Shown here piece by piece: positions 6,554-13,710 of a stretch of DNA of 16,319 nucleotides. Numbering within the stretch: the first letter of the stretch is position 1; each line of letters begins with the position of its first letter. This DNA comes from DAOMOD01 sp964526035 (lineage in GTDB: Bacteria > Pseudomonadota > Gammaproteobacteria > Xanthomonadales > BPKI01). Below the pieces are notes generated by a model. The model had not been told where the DNA came from. It saw only the letters and a program-made list of their open reading frames with translations, and ran no database searches. The DNA is taken from positions 1 to 16,319 of the forward strand of contig CAZGKE010000070.1 of the NCBI GenBank assembly GCA_964526035.1, read 5' to 3'. The position numbers were made by a program, and so were the translations under genes.

Positions 6554-9500
6554 TCACCGCTCCAGGCGGTAATTCAGCGCGGCCTTTCCTTCCGCTCCCG
6601 ACTCCACCTCGACCGACCAGGCGTCGCTGATCATGTAGCGCAACATGACTACCTGTCCGGTGCCGAGCAGCGACACGCCGTAGCCAAGATAAAGACGCGG
6701 CGACAAGTACTTGCCGACGGTCAGCGCGGTTCCCAGCTCGGCAGAGGCTTCGACGCCGAGGTCGAGGCCGGTGCGGGCGCCAAGCTGGCGAGCCAGCAAA
6801 TCGCCGCCGGCCGTACCGAGTGCAGTCGCGGCATCGGTCAACAGCTCGCCGTCGCCGCTGCGCACCGCCGACATCGGTCGGCCGACCACCAGGTAGGACA
6901 GCGCGTCCGACTGCGACATCTGGGGCCGCGAGAACAGTGCAAGCTGCGGGGACACCGCTTCACCGGTGACCTGCACGCCGACGGTGACTTCTTCGATGGC
7001 ACGCTCGGCTCGGATATCCAGCCGCGGGTTGTCCAGAGCGCCATTGAACAGCAGGCGGCCGCGCTGGATCTCAAGCTCACGGCCATAGGCGGCGAAGCGA
7101 CCCGACACGTCGATACCACCCTGGCCGGTCGGCGCCTGGCCGGGGGTTTCGCGCACCGTCAGCGAGCCGCGCAGACGGCCGTCCAGACCGAAGCCGCGCA
7201 GGCGCACGTCTTCACCGAGGTTCACCACGACGCGCGCCGTCAACGGGAGGCCCGAATCGGGTTCCGGGTCCATGCCGCTCTCGACGATCACGACGTCCGC
7301 GGAGGGTCGGTCGGCGCTTTCCAGCCGCGACAGGTCGATCAGCGCCGACGGCACGGCCACGCTGCCGGTGAGACGCGCGGCGCCGCCGCCATACTGCAGG
7401 GACAGGTCGGGCGAAATCCCGACGCGCGCCTGGGGCAGGTCGACGGCCTCGAAGTTTTCGCCGCTCAGACTCAGATCGGCGCTGCGCGTGGCCAGGTCGT
7501 AGTAACCATCCCACTGCAGGTGACCGTCGCCGGATCGAATCCTTCCGGTCAGCGCCAGTCGCTGCCCCGCGGCAGCGCGCAGGTTGAGGGTGCCTTCACT
7601 CAGGCGGATCCCGGCGGCAACCACATCGAGGGCAAGGCCGGTCACCGCAAGCCGGGCGTCCGGCTGCGGCTCGGCCAGCGTGCCGCCCACGGTGGCATTG
7701 CCGTCGATTCGCCCGCGCACGCCTTCCAGACCGGGCAGCAGGGTTTCCAGCCCTGCGGCGTCCATGCCCAGCTCGACCCGCGCGTCGAGGGCCCAGGTCT
7801 CCTGCAGCGGAGTCGCTGCCAGTGTCCCGGCGAGTCGACCATCTTCGCCGACGCGCGCGCGGATCTGCGCGCGCGCGCCATCGCCGGCGTAGACGCCGTC
7901 AAGCGCTATATCGTCGAAGCGCAGGGCGTTGTCGCTCGCGCCGGCAGGGTCCAGATACAGAGTCAGCGCAGGCACGGCAAAATCGAAGTCGGCATTCCAG
8001 AGACCCTGGACACGGCGCGCAGCGGCACGCCCCTCGATGATGCCGTCGAGACGCCGGAAGCCGTCCGGAAACAGGAACGGCGCGAACAGCGCCAGCGACA
8101 GCGCATCGAGATCCATGATGATCGCGGCGTCGCCATCAGCCGGCAGCAGGGCTTCTGCGCACAGCCGGCCGCTGCGCTCGCCGGCCATGCACGCCCGCTC
8201 GACGACGACAGCGTCCGCGGCCAGTGCCAACGCGACGGGATCCTCCAACGACCAGCGCCCGGCGTGCTCCACTTCGAGAGCGAGGCGCCCGATCCGCCCC
8301 CGCCATTGGCCGTCGGTCAATCCGCCGCTGGCGCCAAGATCCACGCTGGCCGGGGCGCCGCTCATGCGCAGTTCCAGCGCATGCTCGCCCACGCTGCCGG
8401 CCAGCGTCGCATCGAGACTGTCGAAGTGCAGGTCCTGGTAGGCCATGTTCGAAGCATCCAGCTGCAGGTCGACTTCACGCGCTGCGTTGACGCTCCCGGC
8501 GATCTGCAGCGTCTCCGCCGTCAACGCATCCATGCGGACCCGCCCAAGGATCACATCGAGTCCGATGCGTGGCGCATCGACGCTGCCGGCGACCCTCACG
8601 TTGCCGTCGGCGTGGGCCGCCAGCGGCAGTCCCAGTACTGCCAGATCGAAATCCACCATCTCCAGCAGCGCATCGATGATCCCGTCGCGCGCGCTGCCGC
8701 GCAGCGCCAGGCGACCCTCGCCGAACAGCAGGTCGGCTTCGGCCTGCCAGCGCTGCAGGCTTTCGGCCTCGAATGCGGCGCGTCCGCTCAACGGCGCTTC
8801 GCCGATGGCGCCGCTCAGATCGCTGAGCACCAGGTTGCCGCGCGGTCCTGCGTCGGACCAAATGCCCTCGGAAACAAGCTTCGCGTCGATCATCGCCGCT
8901 ACCGGCAAGCCGATCCGCGATGGATCGAAGCGCTGCGCATCGGCCTGCAGACGCCAGCCGAATCCGTCGCTCCACTGCACCTGTCCTGCTGCCTGCAGGC
9001 GACCGAGATCGGTGACCGCCTCCATGCGCGCGATGTCGAAGCCTTCCGCGTCACCCGCGCCGCGCACCATGATCTCGCTGCGCGCGGCATCCACGGTCAC
9101 CTCGCTGTCCAGCTCAAGGGTCCATGCATCGACGCCCCCGTGCAGCTCAAGCCGCCCGCTGGCCGTGGCGCGCGGCGCCTGCACGGGCCAGCCGATCTGC
9201 GTGAAGTCTGCTTCCAGGCGCGCGCTGAGCGGGGACGCCAGCAGCAGGTGACCGCGGGCCTGCAGCGTCTGTGTCCCTTCGATGACATCCAGTCGCACCA
9301 GTTCGACGCGCCCGGCGCTCCAGCGCAGCTCCAGGGCGTCGATTTCGATTTCGCGACCCTGCACGACGATGCGCCCACCCACGCTTTGTTGATCCAGGCT
9401 GCCGTCGCCACCAAGATCGATGTCGACCGCGCCCAGCGTCCAAGCCTCGATCCACGGCGACGGGTCGACGCCCTCGCCGCGTAGATCCAGCCGCCACGTC

Positions 9501-10255
9501 GGTTGCCTGCGATCCAGGTTCTGCGCATGCACGGTCGCCGCGAGCGGCAGCGCAGCGGAGCCCTCGGTGGTCAGGCGCAGACTGTGCGTGTCGCCGGCCA
9601 CGGTGAGCGTCGTCGCCCATTCCGGATCCGGCGGCTGCAGATCGATCTGCAGCGCAGTCAGGTACTGGCGACGCGTGTCAACGCTGCCATCGAGCCGAAC
9701 GGTTGCGCGCGGCTCGACGACCTGCAGGTGGCTGATATCGATCACGCCGCCATCGATTGCGAAGCGCGCGTCGACGCTCTTGATATCCGCAAGTGTGGCT
9801 GTCCCGGCGCTGATCTGCAGTCCGTCGATGTGCAGGCGAGCGACATGCACCGAAAGCGGGAGATCCAGCGCCGGCAGCCGCAGCGGGAACGGTTCCGCCG
9901 CCTGGGCGTCGGCATCGCCTTCGGGCAGCGTCAGCACAAGTCCGCGCAGTTCAACCTCGGTGACCCTGGCCTCACGCCGCAACAGCGCACCCAGCTCGAC
10001 GTCCAGCGCCAGCCTGTCCAGCACCAGATCGAAATCGTCGCTGCGTACACGCAGACCCTGGATCCGCGCGCCGCGCCACAGGCTGCCATCCACCGACGTG
10101 TAGGTCACCTGTCCGGCCGGCAGCGCGCCGGCGGCCTGTTTCAGGACGTAGCGCAGGCCCATGCTGGTGCCGAGCAACATCCACAGGAAAACGCTGGGCA
10201 GCAGCACCAGCAGGAAGATGATCCACAGGACCGCGAGGCGGCGCGTGCGGGTCAC
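6554..10255 (-). CDS. tamB: TamB, inner-membrane-anchored subunit of the translocation and assembly module
   Basis: This encodes a 1233-residue protein, close to the size of Escherichia coli TamB (about 1260). An N-terminal membrane anchor spans residues 7-30. The rest is a very long run of short amphipathic beta strands (L-x-G, D-x-x-L-D patterns), as expected for the periplasm-spanning beta-taco groove. The last 350 residues match the TamB C-terminal domain (former DUF490), ending AALNYRLER, the part that contacts TamA. TamB belongs to the AsmA-like family linked to outer-membrane protein assembly and to phospholipid transport between the membranes. The start is GTG, overlapping the tamA stop as GTGA, so translation of the two is probably coupled. 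It is followed 63 nt later by a barrel protein that may be a client. Confidence 0.93.
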   Translation of the reverse strand: MTRTRRLAVLWIIFLLVLLPSVFLWMLLGTSMGLRYVLKQAAGALPAGQVTYTSVDGSLWRGARIQGLRVRSDDFDLVLDRLALDVELGALLRREARVTEVELRGLVLTLPEGDADAQAAEPFPLRLPALDLPLSVHVARLHIDGLQISAGTATLADIKSVDARFAIDGGVIDISHLQVVEPRATVRLDGSVDTRRQYLTALQIDLQPPDPEWATTLTVAGDTHSLRLTTEGSAALPLAATVHAQNLDRRQPTWRLDLRGEGVDPSPWIEAWTLGAVDIDLGGDGSLDQQSVGGRIVVQGREIEIDALELRWSAGRVELVRLDVIEGTQTLQARGHLLLASPLSARLEADFTQIGWPVQAPRATASGRLELHGGVDAWTLELDSEVTVDAARSEIMVRGAGDAEGFDIARMEAVTDLGRLQAAGQVQWSDGFGWRLQADAQRFDPSRIGLPVAAMIDAKLVSEGIWSDAGPRGNLVLSDLSGAIGEAPLSGRAAFEAESLQRWQAEADLLFGEGRLALRGSARDGIIDALLEMVDFDLAVLGLPLAAHADGNVRVAGSVDAPRIGLDVILGRVRMDALTAETLQIAGSVNAAREVDLQLDASNMAYQDLHFDSLDATLAGSVGEHALELRMSGAPASVDLGASGGLTDGQWRGRIGRLALEVEHAGRWSLEDPVALALAADAVVVERACMAGERSGRLCAEALLPADGDAAIIMDLDALSLALFAPFLFPDGFRRLDGIIEGRAAARRVQGLWNADFDFAVPALTLYLDPAGASDNALRFDDIALDGVYAGDGARAQIRARVGEDGRLAGTLAATPLQETWALDARVELGMDAAGLETLLPGLEGVRGRIDGNATVGGTLAEPQPDARLAVTGLALDVVAAGIRLSEGTLNLRAAAGQRLALTGRIRSGDGHLQWDGYYDLATRSADLSLSGENFEAVDLPQARVGISPDLSLQYGGGAARLTGSVAVPSALIDLSRLESADRPSADVVIVESGMDPEPDSGLPLTARVVVNLGEDVRLRGFGLDGRLRGSLTVRETPGQAPTGQGGIDVSGRFAAYGRELEIQRGRLLFNGALDNPRLDIRAERAIEEVTVGVQVTGEAVSPQLALFSRPQMSQSDALSYLVVGRPMSAVRSGDGELLTDAATALGTAGGDLLARQLGARTGLDLGVEASAELGTALTVGKYLSPRLYLGYGVSLLGTGQVVMLRYMISDAWSVEVESGAEGKAALNYRLER

Positions 10256-11973
10256 AGGTCGGGGCCTATGACCAGATGCACGCGAAAGCCGCTGGGCTCA
10301 TCGAAACCGCGCGCCAGATCGAGCCGGACCGGGCCGATGGGCGAACGCCAGCGCACGCCCACGCCAGCACCCACCGCTGCATCGAACCGGTTGCCGAAGG
10401 CGTTGCCGGCGTCGACAAAGGCAGCGGCACCCCAGCGTTCGGTGAACATGCGTTCGAACTCGACGCTGGCCAGCAGCAGGTTTTCGCCGCCGATCACCTG
10501 GCCTTCGTCGGTGCGCGGACCGAGCGCCTGGTAGTCGTAGCCGCGCACGCTGATGTCGCCGCCGGCGAAGAAGCGCAGCGACGGCGGCAGCGATTCGAAG
10601 CGATCGGTGAAGGTGCGCCCCACGCTGCCGCGCAGCAGCAGTCGATTGGACTCGCCCAGCGACTTCACGTACTTGCCGTCGACGCGGAACTGGGCGAAGT
10701 CGAAATCCGAGCCCAGCGACTCCGATCCAATGCGCAGCTCGCCGCTCAGCGAGAAGCCGCGCGTCGGCACCACGCGGTCGTCGGCAACCACGCGCACGGC
10801 GCGCAGCTGCGGGTAGACGAGGGTGGCGATGTCGCGGGTGTCCGCCACCGTGAAGCGCTCGCGTTGCATGTTCATCGACGCCGATGCATCCCAGCCCTTG
10901 AAGCGGAAGGTGCGCTCGACCTTGGCCTGAGCCACCTGCGACTCCGAGGTGTCGGTGTTTTCCTCGCGGACACCGAGTCCGACGTTGTACCAGCCGGCAA
11001 CTTCACCGGGCACCGGGATCCGGTAGAGCGCGCCAAGGGCGGTGCGCCGCTGGCTGACTTCGGCCTGTACTTCGGCCTTGTGTCCACGTGCGTTGACCCA
11101 ACGCCACTCGACGCCGCCGCGCACGCCGAGACCGGAGTCGGTGCCGAGCACCAGACCCGCGGTGTACACGTTGCGCTTGCCCGGCGTGACCACGACCTCG
11201 ACCGGGACCTGCAGGTCGCTTGCTTCGTCCTGCTTCATGCGCACATCGACGATGCCGAAGTAGTCTGAATCGATCATCGCCTGCTGCATGGCCAACAGCC
11301 TCGAAGAGTCGAACGGCTCGCCGGTCTCGAAACGCGCATAGGCCTGCATGAAGGTCTCGGGAAACTGCGCGCCCTGGAAGGACACCGGCCCGAACATGTG
11401 GCGCTCCCCGCTGCTCCATCGGAGGTCGATATCGGCCTTGTCGATGTCCGGGTGCACCTGTACTACGGCATGTTCGCGGCGCGATGCGAAGTAGCCTCGC
11501 GCGTTCATGCGCCGCTCGATGGCCGCCTTGGACGCCTCATAGACACGGTGGTCGAAGCGTTCCCCGGTCTGCGGCCGGAAGCTCTCAAGCGTCGCCACCG
11601 TTTCGCTGTCGCTGCGCGCCGCGCCATGCATCTCGACCTTCACCGTCCGCACCGTCACCGGCGTGCCCGGGTCGATGACGAAGCGCGCCTGAAAGCTGCT
11701 CCCGTGCGGAACCAGACTGGACTCGATGACGGGGCGGTAGTAGCCGTAGGGCTGCAGGGCGAGGCGAATGTCGTCTTCAGCACCGGCAAACAGCCAGCGC
11801 AACTGGCTTTCGCGCACGTCTTCCTCGCCGACCAGGGCGTGCAGGCGCATCAGTGCCTGTACGTTGGTGCGAGGCTCCTCGTCCAGACCTTCGATCTCGA
11901 CTCCGCGCAACAGCGGCTGCGCCAGCGCGCAGACGGGAAAAAACAGCAGTAGCGTCAGAAGTCCTCGTGTCAC
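10252..11973 (-). CDS. tamA: TamA, Omp85-family outer-membrane subunit of the translocation and assembly module
   Basis: This 573-residue protein (E. coli TamA is 577) has a signal peptide at 1-18 (MTRGLLTLLLFFPVCALA). Three POTRA-like repeats follow to about residue 250, with KAAIERRMNARGYF in the second and third typical of that fold. A 16-strand Omp85 barrel makes up the rest. The lid-loop motif VRGY is at 476-479, and the C-terminus FRVHLVIGPDL resembles the usual TamA ending. It inserts beta-barrel proteins, including autotransporters, into the outer membrane together with TamB. The start is GTG at 11973, directly before the signal peptide; the Shine-Dalgarno is weak. It is the first gene of the leftward block and is divergent from the abgT-like gene across 134 nt. 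Confidence 0.95.
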   Translation of the reverse strand: MTRGLLTLLLFFPVCALAQPLLRGVEIEGLDEEPRTNVQALMRLHALVGEEDVRESQLRWLFAGAEDDIRLALQPYGYYRPVIESSLVPHGSSFQARFVIDPGTPVTVRTVKVEMHGAARSDSETVATLESFRPQTGERFDHRVYEASKAAIERRMNARGYFASRREHAVVQVHPDIDKADIDLRWSSGERHMFGPVSFQGAQFPETFMQAYARFETGEPFDSSRLLAMQQAMIDSDYFGIVDVRMKQDEASDLQVPVEVVVTPGKRNVYTAGLVLGTDSGLGVRGGVEWRWVNARGHKAEVQAEVSQRRTALGALYRIPVPGEVAGWYNVGLGVREENTDTSESQVAQAKVERTFRFKGWDASASMNMQRERFTVADTRDIATLVYPQLRAVRVVADDRVVPTRGFSLSGELRIGSESLGSDFDFAQFRVDGKYVKSLGESNRLLLRGSVGRTFTDRFESLPPSLRFFAGGDISVRGYDYQALGPRTDEGQVIGGENLLLASVEFERMFTERWGAAAFVDAGNAFGNRFDAAVGAGVGVRWRSPIGPVRLDLARGFDEPSGFRVHLVIGPDL

Positions 11974-12031
11974 CTGAATGCCCGTGAATGCGCCTTCGGC
12001 TTGATCGCGTGGCGCTGCTGCACCACAACAT

Positions 12032-12059
12032 ACGATATCCCGCTTTGACCGCGCGTGAA
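12032..12059 (-). promoter_or_regulatory. Candidate sigma-70-type promoter for tamA
   Basis: On the minus strand TTCACG (12054-12059) and TATCGT (12032-12037) are separated by 16 bases, with four of six matches in each box. A seven-base stem with a four-base loop (12009-12026) lies between this and the tamA start. This is pattern matching only; the 134-nt divergent region shows no convincing promoter for the rightward gene. Confidence 0.22.
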
Positions 12060-12096
12060 CGGGTGCAAACGGGTATCCTTCCGGCCTTTCACGCCC

Positions 12097-12103
12097 GGGG
12101 AGG
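12097..12103 (+). promoter_or_regulatory. Ribosome binding site of the AbgT-family gene
   Basis: GGGGAGG ends four bases before ATG 12108. It supports that start over the 40-codon longer open frame beginning at 11988, whose extra residues lack transporter character. Confidence 0.65.
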
Positions 12104-12107
12104 CACC

Positions 12108-13685
12108 ATGTCCGAGAACGAGATCGTAGCGCCGCGTTCCGTGATCACGCGCATGCTCGACGCCGTCGAGCGGGTCGGCAACAAGCTTCCCGATCCCGCC
12201 ATGCTGTTCCTGATCCTGATGTTTGCCGTATGGGTGATCTCCGCCCTGCTGGCCAACGTCCAGTTCACCGAGATCGATCCGCGCAACGGCAATCCGGTGC
12301 AGGTGAAGAGCCTTCTGGAAGGCTCCAGCCTCACCCAGTTCATGGCCGACATGGTGCGCACCTTCGTCAACTTCGCGCCGCTCGGGGTGGTGCTGGTGGC
12401 GATGCTCGGTCTTGGCGTCGCCGAACACACCGGCTTCATCAACGCCGGACTGCGCGCCATCCTCAGCGTCACGCCGAAGGCGCTGCTGACCCCTGCGCTG
12501 ATCGGCGTCGGCATTCTCAGCCACATCGCGGTGGATGCCGGCTACGTGCTTGTGATCCCGCTCGGCGCGGTCATCTTCTTTGCCGCGGGAAGGCACCCGC
12601 TTGCGGGCATCGCCGCCGCCTTTGCCGGCGTGTCGGGCGGATTCTCCGCCACCTTCTTCGTCCCCTCCAGCCTCGACCCGCTGCTCGCCGGCCTCACGCA
12701 GGCATCGGCACAGATCATCAATCCGGGCATGGAGATCAACCCGCTCAACAACTATTTCTTCACCACCGCGTCCACCTTCCTGGTCATCGCCATCGGCTGG
12801 TTCCTCACCGACAAGGTCATCGAGCCACGCCTGCAGGGCACCGTGGTGGACGGCGATGTCAGCGACATGCCGACCATGAGTCCGTTGAATCCAGGCGAAC
12901 GTCGCGGACTGATCGCCGCGGTGGTGGCCATGAGCGTGGCGATCCTGCTGTTCGCGCTCAGCCTCATTCCGGAGACGTCGCCGTGGGGGGCGCCTCCGGA
13001 AACGGTGCCGGCCGGCAGCCACCGCCTGCTCACTTTCACGGCGCCGGTGATGCAGTCGATCGTGGCGCTGATCTTCGTGTTCTTCCTGATTCCCGGCGTC
13101 GTCTACGGCTATGTGGCGAAAACGGTGAAGAGCCATCGCGACATCATCGCCGGCATGACCAAGGCCATGAGCGGCATGGGCTACTACATCGTCATGGCCT
13201 TCTTCGCCGCACAGTTCATTTACGCCTTTGGCCAGTCCAACCTCGGCGTGCTGCTGGCGATCAAGGGCGCCAACGCGCTGCAGGCGATGGGCCTGCACAT
13301 GTCGCTGACCCTGGTCGGCATCGTGCTGCTGTCGGGATTCGTCAACCTGCTGGTCGGATCGGCATCGGCCAAATGGGCGCTGATCGGGGCCATCATGGTG
13401 CCGATGCTGATGCAGCTCGGCGTCTCGCCCGACCTCACTCAGGCCGCCTACCGCGTCGGCGATTCGAGCACCAACATCATCACGCCGCTGCTGCCCTACT
13501 TCCCGCTGATCGTGGTGTTCTGCCAGCGCTACGTGAAGGCGAGCGGCATCGGCACGTTGATCGCGCTGATGCTGCCGTTCTCGGTCACCCTGCTGGTGCT
13601 GTGGACGGCCTTCCTGCTCGGTTTCTGGGCGTTCGGCATTCCGCTCGGCATCGGTTCCAGCCACGCCTATCCGATTCCGGGCTGA
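12108..13685 (+). CDS. AbgT-family transporter
   Basis: This encodes a 525-residue inner-membrane transporter (E. coli AbgT is about 510) with many hydrophobic helices and hairpins. Family signatures are SHIAVDAGYVLVIPLGAVIF in the first half and SASAKWALIGAIMVPM followed by AYRVGDSSTNIITPLLPYFP in the second, which include the conserved Asp, Trp and Arg region of the substrate site. Known members either import p-aminobenzoyl-glutamate (AbgT) or export sulfonamides and antifolate metabolites (MtrF, YdaH); sequence alone does not choose between these. No abgA/abgB hydrolase or abgR regulator lies next to it, which weakens a strict AbgT assignment. It stands alone between the divergent tamA and the convergent glyS, and its stop lies 19 nt from the glyS stop. 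Confidence 0.92.
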   Translation: MSENEIVAPRSVITRMLDAVERVGNKLPDPAMLFLILMFAVWVISALLANVQFTEIDPRNGNPVQVKSLLEGSSLTQFMADMVRTFVNFAPLGVVLVAMLGLGVAEHTGFINAGLRAILSVTPKALLTPALIGVGILSHIAVDAGYVLVIPLGAVIFFAAGRHPLAGIAAAFAGVSGGFSATFFVPSSLDPLLAGLTQASAQIINPGMEINPLNNYFFTTASTFLVIAIGWFLTDKVIEPRLQGTVVDGDVSDMPTMSPLNPGERRGLIAAVVAMSVAILLFALSLIPETSPWGAPPETVPAGSHRLLTFTAPVMQSIVALIFVFFLIPGVVYGYVAKTVKSHRDIIAGMTKAMSGMGYYIVMAFFAAQFIYAFGQSNLGVLLAIKGANALQAMGLHMSLTLVGIVLLSGFVNLLVGSASAKWALIGAIMVPMLMQLGVSPDLTQAAYRVGDSSTNIITPLLPYFPLIVVFCQRYVKASGIGTLIALMLPFSVTLLVLWTAFLLGFWAFGIPLGIGSSHAYPIPG

Positions 13686-13710
13686 GCCGGCGAGCGGCGG
13701 CCGCTCAGCC
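13680..13710. terminator. Convergent inverted repeat containing both stop codons, possible bidirectional terminator
   Basis: GGCTGAGC (13680-13687) and GCTCAGCC (13703-13710) form a perfect 8-bp stem around a 15-base G+C-rich loop. The TGA of the transporter gene (13683-13685) lies in one arm and the TGA of glyS (13705-13707, minus strand) in the other, so the two stops pair. There is no T-run on either side, so intrinsic termination is uncertain. Confidence 0.4.

Noticed and set aside
7520..9484. A 654-codon open frame on the plus strand opposite tamB
   Set aside because: It is antisense to a clear tamB. Its composition (Arg, Gln, Ala, His rich, no domain) is typical of the shadow frame of G+C-rich genes.
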